A stretch of DNA of 64,000 nucleotides from positions 372,001 through 436,000 of the forward strand of contig ML978121.1 of the NCBI GenBank assembly GCA_010015805.1, given 5' to 3'. Positions 12,188 to 22,431 of this stretch are shown in pieces. Below the pieces are notes generated by a model, which was given only the letters and a program-made list of their open reading frames with translations, made no database searches and was not told the DNA's origin. The number at the start of each line of letters is the position of its first letter. The stretch's first letter is position 1. The translations under genes and the position numbers were made by a program. This DNA comes from Rhizodiscina lignyota. Its lineage: Eukaryota; Ascomycota; Dothideomycetes; Aulographales; Rhizodiscinaceae.

Positions 12188-13040
12188 ATGGCTACAAGCA
12201 CGATTCAGGAACCTGTTCCAGCCTTCAATGACATGTGGGTGTGTTGCCATTGCGGCGCTGGAAACTTGGACGCTCTCTACTCAGCATGTCCTCAGTGCGG
12301 ACACTCACTGTATGTATCTCGTACTTCTGTCTTGCTAGCTGCGCTAACTCTTTATGAACTAGATGTGGAAATTGCGGCCACACTTAAGTTTCTAGATCAA
12401 CTCAGCTTTGAAAGGGGGATATTCGAGGATATTCATCTGAGAAACTAGTGATGACACGAATTGGCCATTATCTGCTGACGGACATTCACTTGTGGGGTAT
12501 CTTTCGGTTCTCTGGTTGTTTTACTACCCCGTTGCCAGCATTGGTATCCGCTCCTTCTACTTTCATGGTGTCCCCTGCTCAAAGTATGGCGAGATACTAA
12601 TGGTTCTCTTCCTGGTTGTGCTTAACAGGATTTGCTATGAATGGTTTCCTTTGTTCAACTTCATGAACTACATTTTTCCATTCGTTTGCTCTGATTAGTG
12701 TACGGCTAGTTACACGAAAGATAGTGGACTCACGTCCTAATGGGGTCATGAAATAAACATGTATGAGGAAATTTAGTACTCCGCGCACTCTCGCGAAAGT
12801 TGCTAAGTAAAATCGTGAATGTGATGGAATGTTAAGAGTTATATGCTCGTGGGCTACAGCTTCCCTATGACCGTAACGAGTTTGTGAATTCTATATTTAC
12901 AGTAGAAGAAAAATATTCCTAGCCGAAACAACTGGACTTGATTCAATGAGGGTCTTTTCAAGCCACACGCGATCAGCCCTACGGCGACGGCCAATGACGT
13001 GAGGCATCCCACTTGCCAGAAAGCTTCCCAAAAATTAATT
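11930..13040 (+). repeat. Tandem segmental duplication, unit B
   Basis: Right copy of the duplication described at 9960. It contains the second zinc-ribbon gene and the matching downstream blocks at about 12720-12775 and 12973-13014. It ends about 150 nt upstream of the SQT1-like start codon, so part of unit B may serve as that gene's promoter. Confidence 0.65.
12188..12387 (+). CDS. Zinc-ribbon microprotein, copy B
   Basis: Exons 12188..12309 and 12363..12387; 48 aa. It is a paralogue of copy A with identical exon 1 length and intron length. The Cys pattern is CCHC...CPQC-GH...CGNCGH, so copy B keeps a final His absent from copy A. The AUG at 12188 is chosen because it aligns with copy A; an in-frame AUG at 12137 would add 17 residues not seen in copy A. 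The intron runs GTATGT...ACTAG. Purifying selection on the Cys residues is visible by eye, while linker residues differ widely. Function unknown. Confidence 0.7.
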
Positions 13041-13193
13041 TTCGAAGGCAGAAAATTCATACACCACACAATCGCTTTCTGAACCTGCATCCTCTCTCCG
13101 AACCTCGAATTCTTTACACGACACATAGTTTAACCGACAGTTGACCTCGTCGTTGGGCTGAAGTGTCCGTACCACTGCGATCCCTCCACCACC
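12388..13193 (+). other. 3' flank of zinc-ribbon copy B and SQT1-like promoter
   Basis: Mostly duplication unit B. It contains the CCAAT/CRE-like block GCCAATGACGTGAG about 200 nt upstream of the SQT1-like start. No further gene was seen. Confidence 0.45.
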
Positions 13194-14762
13194 ATGTCGA
13201 CGCACAACCCCCACAACACCGATCCTCAAGATGACGACCCTGAAGATGATGGCGACGCGATGCTCGATCCCGATGAAGCAGGCGAAGAAATCGAAAATGA
13301 TGGCGATGTAGCTATGGACTCGGATGACGAAGGCGACCCCAATGCACCCCTCGAAGAAATACAACTCCAGAACGACTCCGTCGCGCACTTCGACAAGCAC
13401 ACCGACAGCATATTCTGCATATCACAACATCCTGTGCACACAAATATCGTTGTTACGGGCGGAGGAGATGACGTCGCATATATCTGGGATAGCAGTTCAG
13501 GGCGACAAGAGAGGCCCGTTCTACCAACGAGCTATGAAAGTTCGCCAGCAGGAGGTGTGAAGGAGAGAGCAGGAATTGAGGCGACGCAGAAGCTGGACGG
13601 GCATACGGATAGCGTAAATGGTGTGGCGTTTATGTTTCCCAAGGGAGAATACGTGGTCACAGCAGGATTGGACGGCAGGTTAAGAGCATGGCGCGACGCT
13701 GCTGGAACAGGGCAGAAATGGGAGTTTGTGGCAGACGCACAGGAAGTCGAGGAGATCAACTGGATATCTGCGTGTCCAAGTCCTGCGCACCCGAACACAA
13801 TTGCGCTGGGTGCTAATGACGGGAGTGTGTGGATATACACGATCGACGCTTCGAACGCGCCAAACCCGCTCACGATCACACAAGCGTTCTACTTACACAC
13901 CGCAGCGTGTACTGCAGGTACATGGTCACCGGATGGCTCACTACTGGCTACGGTAGCGGAGGACAGCAGCTTCTACGTCTGGGACGCGTTCGGTGATGCT
14001 GCAGAGGCAGGACTAACAAGCGCAGGTCAAGGAGGTGGACAGACGGTTGTGGGATTGACGGAGGTGGACGAGCGGTTCAGAGTCGATGGCGGTCTATACA
14101 GCGTCGCTGTATCCCCGAACAGTTCCTTTGCGGCAGTAGGTGGGGCAGACGGCAATATCAGGATCGTTGGACTACCAAGATTAGGAGCTGCGGCGAGTTC
14201 ACAGGGAGCCGCAGGGCAAAGAGGAGGCGGCGCGAAGAATAAGGCAGCTGGTGGGAAGCAAGCTGGTGCTAAGGGATCTGCAGCCGCAGGTCAAGCAGGC
14301 CAGATACTGGCGAGCCTGCAAACGCAGGGTGAAAGCATCGAGTCGATATCATTTGCGCAGGCAGCAAATCTCACGCTTATGGCAACTGCGAGTGTGGATG
14401 GGAGCATTGCGTTGTTCGACTGGTCGCATAACTTTGCAGTGCGGCGGCATATCAAGGAAGCACACGAAGGGGAGGCTGTTATCAAAGTGGAGTTTGCACC
14501 TGCGGCCTCAATACCCGTGAATGCAGCGACAGCAGGAAGCGGAAGAGGTCCATGGCTATTAACGAGCTGTGGAAATGATGGCGTTGTAAGAGTATGGGAT
14601 ACAAGAGGCGGCACAGCAGCGGCTGGACAAGGGTTCCTGAGGCAGTGGCAAGGTCACAGAGGAGGAGGTGAAGGAGGCGGAGTGTTGGGATTCGTACAAG
14701 ATGGGAGTGGAAGAGTTGTGACAGCAGGTGACGATGGAATTGGTCTCGTTTTCGAGCCATAA
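13194..14762 (+). CDS. SQT1: WD40 ribosome-assembly chaperone (Sqt1/AAMP family)
   Basis: Single exon, 522 aa. In yeast, Sqt1 chaperones newly made ribosomal protein uL16 (Rpl10). The N-terminus (1-60) is strongly acidic (runs of Asp/Glu), followed by WD40 repeats starting near HTDSIFCISQHPVHTNIVVT and ending with VVTAGDDGIGLVFEP. GGGDDVAYIWD, GLDGRLRAW, AEDSSFYVWD and CGNDGVVRVWD are clear repeat ends. A Gly/Ala/Lys-rich loop at about 335-365 interrupts the propeller, as is common in fungal versions. Acidic N-terminus plus an AAMP-like propeller supports the assignment over other WD40 proteins. It is convergent with the GH31 gene, only 61 nt apart. Confidence 0.82.
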   Translation: MSTHNPHNTDPQDDDPEDDGDAMLDPDEAGEEIENDGDVAMDSDDEGDPNAPLEEIQLQNDSVAHFDKHTDSIFCISQHPVHTNIVVTGGGDDVAYIWDSSSGRQERPVLPTSYESSPAGGVKERAGIEATQKLDGHTDSVNGVAFMFPKGEYVVTAGLDGRLRAWRDAAGTGQKWEFVADAQEVEEINWISACPSPAHPNTIALGANDGSVWIYTIDASNAPNPLTITQAFYLHTAACTAGTWSPDGSLLATVAEDSSFYVWDAFGDAAEAGLTSAGQGGGQTVVGLTEVDERFRVDGGLYSVAVSPNSSFAAVGGADGNIRIVGLPRLGAAASSQGAAGQRGGGAKNKAAGGKQAGAKGSAAAGQAGQILASLQTQGESIESISFAQAANLTLMATASVDGSIALFDWSHNFAVRRHIKEAHEGEAVIKVEFAPAASIPVNAATAGSGRGPWLLTSCGNDGVVRVWDTRGGTAAAGQGFLRQWQGHRGGGEGGGVLGFVQDGSGRVVTAGDDGIGLVFEP

Positions 14763-14823
14763 GCTGTAGTCATGATTTTCTGATCAAGCAAAGCTCATCT
14801 ACTGGATGACTTCAAGTTACTCT

Positions 14824-17394
14824 TCACTGTGTAACCGTGTCGAATGTGATTTTGTAGACACTCCTCCCCTTGTCGTCCGTCTTCACATGCTCCACGCCTC
14901 TTTCAGCAGCATCTAGATGGACGAGGGTCCTATCGTCACGCGAGGGCAAAATGATATGTAGCTCCTTCCACAGCGGTTTCCACTTCTTAATGTGTGCCCC
15001 AAAAGCGACACCCACCACTCCCTCTGCAATGCATGCGTAACGGATCGTGAATTCTGCAATGTCCGGCTCTGCAGATATTCCGTCGTCCTCATACCAAGTC
15101 GCACTGTACTCTCTGCTCGTTCTGCTCATCGGCGGGAATATCTCCACTCCTCGATAGTCGTCTGCGGGCAAGTTCGCTGGATTCTCGGGCTCTCCTGTTG
15201 AGAGAACTTGCACGTCTTTGCCGACTGGTATCGCGCCTCCACACTTCGCAATAGTGGGAATAGAGTCTTTCCATTTCGATTCAACAGTGGTCCACTGCCC
15301 GGCCTTAATGTGCTGGTATGGCGAGTTGAGGTTCAAATATCCGGGATCATCTTCGCCCTTCTTTGGCAGATATAGTCTTGTCGAATCAATGTTTTCTTCA
15401 TAGACTCCGCCAATCATGAGTGTGTCTCCGAACCAGAATTGTGTCTCGCCACTCTTCAAGCCTTCCGACCATACCTCAGGATCACTCTCGTAGCCCCAGC
15501 CCACCCATCGTTGCGGTGGCTCGGCATACAGGTGGCTTCGGAGTGCAAGGTTGTAGGTGTAAGGAATTATCTCATATCTTCTCTTAACAGCCTTCTTGAC
15601 CAGTGGTGTGATCTCCGGGTACATCCATGGTTCAATCACATCGCCCACTTTGTTGTCCTCATTGCTCGTCTTGAAGCAGTTGATCGCAAACCGGCTGGTG
15701 TGGCATGCTGTCTGTATCCACCTCAGCAAAAGCGCGGGGCTCGGTTGTGGTCCCTCGAATCCTCCAGTATCGTGACCATAACACTGCAGTAATGACATAC
15801 CGGCATTGAGCGCAAGAGCGTTGCCGCCCTTGAACGATGCCCAAGATGTTACGTTGTCGCCGCTCCAGGAAGATGCACAGTATCGCATTGTGCCAGCCGT
15901 TGCGCTACGTGTGAGAACAAAGGGTCGGCGGTTCGGATCCAGGTCCGTGAGGGCATCGTATGATGATTTGCCCATGAGCTCCGTATGCAGCGCTCGACCC
16001 CAGAGGCCGACCTTGTTGCTGTCGATACCCTGCTTGAGCAAGGCAATTTTGTTGCTCTGGATGGAGGGCTCATCCAAAGCACATTGCCAGTCATCGTTCG
16101 GGATGGTGTATTCGTTGTTGTCGTTCCAGGGCACATCTATTCCCAGCTGGGCGAGACTTTGTATACCGTCATACCACCATTTGAATCCGGCAGAGCTCGT
16201 AAAGTCGATGTGGCCTCCCTCGCCGCTTTCACCGCCGCCCGCACTCCAGAGTCGGGTCACGGCCGTTGATTTGGTCCGTGGATCGGTGAAGAATGCGTTG
16301 GCAGCAGCCAGCTTCTTGTACTCTGGATGATTGGCCAGCACGTATGGCTTTACATTTGCGATAAGCCGAATCCCGTGAGCATGGTAGGCATCAACGAAGG
16401 CCTTCGGATCGGGGAAGCGATGGTGATTCCAGGTAAACACGTTGCGTGTTTTTGGCTCAGTTTCGGCGACAGTATAGCCAGACGACATCTGAAATCCTGA
16501 ACACGGAATATCATATTCTTTCAACTTGCCTGCAAATTCCAGTAACGCTTTGTGTGCTGGCGGCTCATCCAGCATGGAGTATTTCATCCCTCCGGCGATA
16601 TAGCCAAAGGCCCAGCGTGGGACCAACCGGGGGTATCCGACCAGATCTGCGTAGGATCTGACAACATCTTGGATTGTCTTGCCGACAATGAAATATTGCT
16701 CCAGACCGCCATGATCCTGACGGTAGACTTTGTAGTGGCCCCACAATCCATCCATTTCCGAGCCAATTGAGTAGAAACCGCGGCTGTGGGAGGTCGAGAA
16801 CATGGCAACACATCCTTCAGGTGTTGCGGTGATCAGAAAGGGAATCACTTTGTATAGCGGATCAGATTTGTAGGCATTGTATCCGAAGCAGTCGGTTGAA
16901 GAAATTCTGAAAGCTCTACCAGAGAGGTCCATGGGGGCTGCCTTCTCGCCCAATCCAACGTGGAGTGCAGTTCTATTATACGCTGTATAGTGAGCAACTC
17001 CATCGCCGTCGACTGTGTATGAGCGGAACGGCAAGTCTTGATGGATTGGAGTATTCGAGCCATTGAGGGAAAGTGAGACAATTGGAGTATGGGTCCATTC
17101 AACTTGAGCAACGACATTTGCTGTCTTGAATGTCTGCTTTGGTCCTGGAACTACATTGCCATAGTCAAGAGTTGGTGCTGATTGTGGCTTTAGTTTCGAA
17201 GCACTTGGATGAGGTGGCAGTGGGTGGTCTTTGGTGGTAAAGGTCGCACGAAAGATGTTGTCTTCAATGACCTGAAAATTGAAAGTGCACTGGGAACCAT
17301 TTTCGGTGCTGCTTAATGACAGTGACCCAGAACTGAAATTTGAAGTTTTGTCATCAAGTTCCCAAGATTTCGGGACGAATTCATGCTGAGGCAT
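14824..17394 (-). CDS. Glycoside hydrolase family 31 enzyme (alpha-glucosidase-like), cytosolic
   Basis: Single 2.57 kb exon, 856 aa. GH31 enzymes hydrolyse or transfer alpha-linked glucose, xylose or galactose. An N-terminal galactose-mutarotase-like domain (about 1-250) precedes the TIM barrel. The catalytic nucleophile is probably the Asp in GIDVPWNDNNEY (about residue 425) and the acid/base is the Asp in SWSGDNV (about 513); HDTGGFEG closes the barrel. There is no signal peptide (MPQHEFVPKSWELDD), so it should act inside the cell, unlike most fungal secreted alpha-glucosidases. The WNDNNEY form differs from the WxDMNE of classical maltases and is reminiscent of bacterial-type GH31 groups. 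Substrate unresolved: alpha-glucosidase, alpha-xylosidase, alpha-galactosidase or glucan lyase relatives are possible. Confidence 0.88.
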   Translation of the reverse strand: MPQHEFVPKSWELDDKTSNFSSGSLSLSSTENGSQCTFNFQVIEDNIFRATFTTKDHPLPPHPSASKLKPQSAPTLDYGNVVPGPKQTFKTANVVAQVEWTHTPIVSLSLNGSNTPIHQDLPFRSYTVDGDGVAHYTAYNRTALHVGLGEKAAPMDLSGRAFRISSTDCFGYNAYKSDPLYKVIPFLITATPEGCVAMFSTSHSRGFYSIGSEMDGLWGHYKVYRQDHGGLEQYFIVGKTIQDVVRSYADLVGYPRLVPRWAFGYIAGGMKYSMLDEPPAHKALLEFAGKLKEYDIPCSGFQMSSGYTVAETEPKTRNVFTWNHHRFPDPKAFVDAYHAHGIRLIANVKPYVLANHPEYKKLAAANAFFTDPRTKSTAVTRLWSAGGGESGEGGHIDFTSSAGFKWWYDGIQSLAQLGIDVPWNDNNEYTIPNDDWQCALDEPSIQSNKIALLKQGIDSNKVGLWGRALHTELMGKSSYDALTDLDPNRRPFVLTRSATAGTMRYCASSWSGDNVTSWASFKGGNALALNAGMSLLQCYGHDTGGFEGPQPSPALLLRWIQTACHTSRFAINCFKTSNEDNKVGDVIEPWMYPEITPLVKKAVKRRYEIIPYTYNLALRSHLYAEPPQRWVGWGYESDPEVWSEGLKSGETQFWFGDTLMIGGVYEENIDSTRLYLPKKGEDDPGYLNLNSPYQHIKAGQWTTVESKWKDSIPTIAKCGGAIPVGKDVQVLSTGEPENPANLPADDYRGVEIFPPMSRTSREYSATWYEDDGISAEPDIAEFTIRYACIAEGVVGVAFGAHIKKWKPLWKELHIILPSRDDRTLVHLDAAERGVEHVKTDDKGRSVYKITFDTVTQ

Positions 17395-19173
17395 GATGAG
17401 CGCTCAATGAGAGAGGTTTTAAGATGATACGAGAAAGGACTGTACGCTAAAACCTGATTGAAGAGATCGACTCTGGGAAGCAGTCACGAACATGAAAGGA
17501 AGGTACAACCTCGAAACTGAGGGGTTCGAGAGTTCGGGTTGTGGCTCGAAGACTGTGGCTGACCACTCCACGCAACACGTGGCATGCGTTCGTAACGCGC
17601 CCTAGCCGTGAACTCCTCTCTTCTGCCTTTTCCTCTTGATGCAAATGCTAAAGAGTAATTATTTGTTTAACATAAGACAGGAAACAAACATTTCCAATCC
17701 GAGCTATTTGAGAGCTAGATCCCACTCCGGTCCGAACAGCCTAGGTACAATAACACGACGGCCTACCCTCCGCCTACCCCTATTTTTCATTTCCCTTTAA
17801 GACGCCTTAGATCATGGCGTTTATAACATTAGTTGTGGGCCCTGATCTATCAATTGCCATTGGATCTTTGCAACGATTTGATGGCTTGCGGCTCTTTGCT
17901 GCCCTTTACGTATCGTATATCAAATTTAGAGCTGGTTCGATATTCTCGAGGAATAGTAACTAATCCAACGAAACGGTATGCTTCCGAGGATACAATCCTC
18001 AAACCGAGACCTCACATGACAAAGTGATCCATGATTCCAATCCCCTCATTCAACAAGCAGTTCTTTCTTCATAGCATTAAAAGGCAGCCTGTAATGTTCT
18101 GCTTCAGGTTCATTTCTCCGTTGTAACATGATTGATGAGGAGAAGGTTAGACCTCACGGTCACTCCGAATGGCAGTTTTTAAATTCGACTGGAGCATACC
18201 ATGCAGCAATTGGGACTACGACTATATATTGCGTTAGCATGGATTGGATAGCAGGTTGGTTTCCATTTCTTATATAAACCTTGCTCTTCACGAGCATCAA
18301 ACCTCTACCGTCTGTTTGTCTATCATGATTTCTTTTTCTACTCTGACAAGTATTTTAAAAGCGAAGAGACGGGAAGATGTCCCATTGTATGTACACTTCT
18401 ACTTTTTGAGTACTCATTACGATACATGATAATGGCCAGAAGCGAGAGCACGAGAAGAAATGGACAGAGTTGTGATTGCAACCAGGGGCAAGAGTTTCTT
18501 GAGCCCAGTGGACAGGCCGAGGTTTGACGTCTGATATTGCTAACAGAAAGACGTTCAAGGACGCAAGGCGTTAAGCAGGCCGGTGGTGCTTAGACAGATA
18601 AGGGACAGTGGACTGACTGAGATGAGATGCGTCCTGATAAGGAATTTGGGAAGGAGGCGTAACTGGGCGTGAGACATTCCTGTGAGTTGCATCTGATTTC
18701 ATTGGCGTTTGGTCGTGGAGGCCATCCCCAGGCCAATATATACTTGAATTGGAAGCCGGGTGCCTGCAAGACAAGGTGCTTACTCTACATATGTAATTCT
18801 AGGCGGGCCTTTCAATTGTATATCAATTGTACTTCTTTCCTTGGTGCAACAATAGTGGAATAGAAGATGAGACGTCATTCCGGCGTTGGGCATCATCCCG
18901 CACCCAAGTTTGGTGGTTCTCCCTGCCGTTCGCTGGGGGCGGCTGCCCCTAGATTCTGGGTGGCAGGGGTGCGGGGCACATTAGCGCGCCAAGGCAGCAG
19001 TCTCACTGCTTAAGATGTAGCTTCTCTCTTCACTCGTCAACTTTCCTCAAACCACCTCAGTCGCGTTGCGCATCGCCCTTCGCACATTACCCACAGATTC
19101 GAACCTCAAATCATCTCTGAAGAGCTTCTCGCCCCCTCACTTCGTACCGATCAGCCTCTTGCGCATATCCAGC
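17395..19173. other. Gene-free region, 1.8 kb
   Basis: Divergent upstream region of the GH31 gene and YRA1. No frame has a domain or splice support. The centre (about 17640-18380) is AT-richer than the flanks. A G/C-rich imperfect inverted repeat occupies 18897-18975. Confidence 0.45.
18897..18975. repeat. GC-rich inverted repeat upstream of YRA1
   Basis: CCCGCACCC (18897-18905) is matched by GGGTGCGGG (18967-18975), and just inside it CCCTGCC (18921-18927) is matched by GGCAGGG (18962-18968); the two right arms overlap slightly. It could form a hairpin or be paired binding sites in the YRA1 promoter. Confidence 0.4.
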
Positions 19174-20665
19174 ATGGATCGCAGCCTGGACGACGTGATT
19201 TCGGAGCGACAGGTATGAGTAAAGTCTTCGAGCACTTTCGGATACTTACCTCTCACCATAGCGCGAGAATTATCGTGGAGGACGCGGCCGCCGTCAGTAC
19301 AATGGCCCACGCGATGGCATCAAAAAGGTAATTGAGCGCGGCACCATTACCATAGAACGAAAGCATTTCAATACTAATTAGTGGACTTGGAAACGCCAGG
19401 TTGATACTCCTCCCTCCTCGTTCGATCGTTGAGTTGCTCCGAAGCAGCACGCAGCAGTCGCATTCGTCCTCATCCCACATTCGAGTCGATGCGACTATCG
19501 TGTTTGACCGGCCGATGCTTGCTACTCAGATATGGTATTCCACTAGACCCTAGCTAACCTAACCTCTTCCTCTCTCCGATAATAGATCCAACAAGACTAC
19601 CAAAGGAACATTGACCAGTAAGATTAGAAAAAGCACTGCCGTTTGCTGATGCCCACTAACTTGCGCTAGCGACTGGGTCCATGACCGCTTCGACGAAGAC
19701 TCTGAGCGCAATGGTAACGACCACCGACTGTCAATATCATCGTGCCTTACTTACCAAGTGTAGATCGACGTCCTCCTCGCCCATACCGCGCACCTCGCAA
19801 CGAACGCCGTTCTCCAGAAGCTAACCTGTAAATATCGGCGTCTCCATACTGTTAGCAGTCATGCTGACACGTAGAAGGCAAGCCGGTGCCAAAATTCGAG
19901 TCGATAACTTGCACTACGATCTGACCGAAGACGATCTGCACGTATGTGACCTCACTAGCGCTCTTGGCTTCACCAGCTGATAATCTAAAGGAACTCTTCA
20001 CTCGCATTGGCCCCATCTCATCCATCCAACTCCTCTACGACCGACAAGACCGCTCCCGCGGCATCGCCTTCGTGACCTACGTCAATGTCCGCGACGCAGA
20101 AGACGCAATCGACCAATTCGACGGTGCAAACGCCAAGGGCCAGCCGATCAAATTGCAGTTAGTCGCGAAGCGCAACCCGTTCGACCACGTTGAACGCCCT
20201 GGCCGTAGCCTCTTCGATCGTATCGAGCGTCGCCGTAGCGCGAGTCCTGGTGATGAGGACAAGGGCCTGAGGATTAGAGGTGGTGGTCGAGGTGCCCGTG
20301 ATGGTGGAATGCGCCACTCGGATGTGTCTAAGCCTGCGCCAGAGCATATCGATCGCTACATTCCCGGACAGGAAGATAGGCGCCGCTCTCCACAGCGCAG
20401 GAACCGCGAAAGCTATAGGGGAAGGGGACATGGACAGAGGCGCGAGGGTGACAGGGGTGGCAGGGGAAGAAGGGATGGGGACGGTCATGCCATGGTTCAG
20501 GGCCGACCAAGAAAGACGCAGGAGGAACTGGACGCCGAGATGGACGATTACTTCGGTGGTGCAAGCGCTCCGAATGGAGGAGATGGCACGAACGAGTATC
20601 CTGCGGCCAACGGCAACGGCACTGCACCAGCACATTTGGACGGGGATATCGACATGATCGAGTGA
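19174..20665 (+). CDS. YRA1: mRNA export adaptor, Yra1/ALYREF family
   Basis: Seven exons: 19174..19212, 19262..19327, 19586..19617, 19670..19713, 19764..19827, 19875..19941, 19991..20665; 328 aa. It couples the TREX complex and the DEAD-box helicase Sub2/UAP56 to nuclear export of mRNA. The N-terminal MDRSLDDVISER is the UAP56-binding motif, followed by Arg/Gly-rich sequence. The central RRM has RNP2 IRVDNLHYDL and RNP1 RGIAFVTYV. An RGG-rich tail ends with KTQEELDAEMDDYF, the C-terminal UAP56-binding motif. Intron 2 (258 nt) is far longer than all the others. Small N-terminal exons are typical of fungal homologues. Intron 2 could hide a small cassette exon, so that junction is the least certain. 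Confidence 0.9.
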
Positions 20666-21148
20666 AAGCGTGGCTCCACTCAATTCGAAACACATCAACC
20701 ATACGCATTCGGCAATGCAATGTCGTGGCCCCATCACAGATGGATTATCAGACTGGGAAGCATGAACGATGGTGTGGTTTCTCTTGATGAGGGACCAATG
20801 TCAGATACAATCATGGGAATGGCGTTTCGCACTCAGGACGGTGTCACAGTACCTGGCAGGAAACGGAATCAGTGAACAAGAATGTAACAATTACAGAAAT
20901 CGAACTCATGGTATCATGCTCGTGTATAACAGTCCCAGAAATTCGCTCTTTTCGAAGCACCGTGACAGCATCTATGTCCCGACCGCGCACAAGTCAACTA
21001 TGCCAAACGCAGCGGAACGCCAGAGTCATATTCCCATACATTTGCTCTCCCATGCAGCGCCTAAGCAAACCAACCTTTTGCGCCTGTAAATGCTGTGGGT
21101 CTATCTTCAACGCCATTTCCTTCCATTTCACCAGGCGTGTCTCCGCCC
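20666..21148. other. Convergent 3' region of YRA1 and the STRAP-like gene
   Basis: 483 nt between two stop codons; expected to hold both 3' UTRs. Nothing else seen. Confidence 0.5.
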
Positions 21149-22431
21149 TCAGCGATCCTTCCAAAGACCATAGCTCCCCCCAGCGTTATTCCACAACTTG
21201 ATCGTCCCGTCCTCACTCCCTGTCGCATACAACTTGCCATCCGGGCTGAACGCCACGCTCCAAATCGGCCCGTGATGTCCCTTGCCCATCTCCAGCTCCT
21301 GCTCCGTGTCGTAGTCCCACACTCGCATGTATGTGTCGCCCGCGCCGCCAGTCACGAAGCGCCGCTGGCCAGAGTGCACCGCCACTGACGCAATCTCGTA
21401 CGGCGTCTTGACCTGCTTGAGCAGCGTTGCGGGAGACGCGCCGTCGAAGAAGTACACCGATTTACCGGCCGCGACGCTCAGCGTTCCCACGCCAGGCGTG
21501 CCGATCGAAGTATTATGCGGCGTGGTGCCGTTCTGTAGATCCCCATTGTCGAGCGTCGCCGCGCCAGACGAGAGAGCAGGCAGGTCGAGGTTCAGCTCAC
21601 ACGTCCCGACTGTGCCCTCGACCACATACTCCCCAATGGGACTGCGCGTGCGCAGGTCCCACCACCGCACCTTCTTGTCGTCGGCCGCTGTGATCAGGAT
21701 GTTCAGGTCGGTGGCCCAGACGATGCTCTTGATGGTGCCTTCGTGCACGCCAGGGCCAATTTCGAAGGACGGAGGGGTGGGTTTGGCTGCTTCGGTGGAG
21801 TTTGTGGGGGAGAGGCCTGGCGAGGATGTTGCGCCGGACGATTGCGAGAGGTCGAAGATGCGCAGCTTCTTCTCCATCCCGCCTGTCGCGAGGATCTGGG
21901 GGCGCGGCTGGTTGGGGAAGGCTACGGCGCGGACGATGTGCGCGTGTGGGAGGGTGTGGAGGGCTTCGCCGGTGAAGGTATCCCAAACATGGCTATGATC
22001 CTGTTAGTATAGAGCTAGAGTTGATGAGGCCTAGAATGTGTGAGACGTACGCTGAGAAGTCGGCTGAGCCAGTCGCCGCCAATGTCGCATCTGAGGATAG
22101 ACGGGCCTGCCAGACAGCGCCCTTGTGTCCCAGAAACGTGCCTATCCAATCTCCATTGACGCCATTCCTAAGCATAGGGTTGTTGTCTATCCGGTCCATC
22201 AGCAAACGCCTCAGCATGTCCATCCACGCCAAACGCACCTTTGCATGCAGAGACCAAGTAGTATGCGTCATCGTCGACTATCGAGGAGAAGTGGATGTGC
22301 GTAACGGGACGGGAGTGGCCATGGCAGGTTAAAGGAACCCACTTTGGTGCGTCTAGAGAGTTGAAAGTCTATTAGCTTAAGATTCTCTTGAGCTGGACGG
22401 TTTGAGCGGCGCGACACTCACCTGGGGCCAT
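21149..22431 (-). CDS. WD40 protein of the STRAP/UNRIP family
   Basis: Exons complement(21149..21992, 22051..22186, 22239..22352, 22422..22431); 367 aa. The first coding exon is only 10 nt (Met-Ala-Pro plus one base). Human STRAP/UNRIP binds the SMN complex and regulates cap-independent translation and TGF-beta receptors; fungal homologues are less studied. The start continues into [19 protein letters not shown], then [18 protein letters not shown], a signature shared almost verbatim with human STRAP, and it ends [20 protein letters not shown]. Seven WD repeats are expected. A Ser/Thr/Pro insertion (about 160-185) lies between repeats 3 and 4. It is convergent with YRA1. Confidence 0.85.

Noticed and set aside
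19382-19399. 18-nt in-phase cassette exon inside the long YRA1 intron
   Set aside because: The branch-like TACTAAT is too close to its acceptor and the peptide is not expected in Yra1; kept only as a possibility in the finding.
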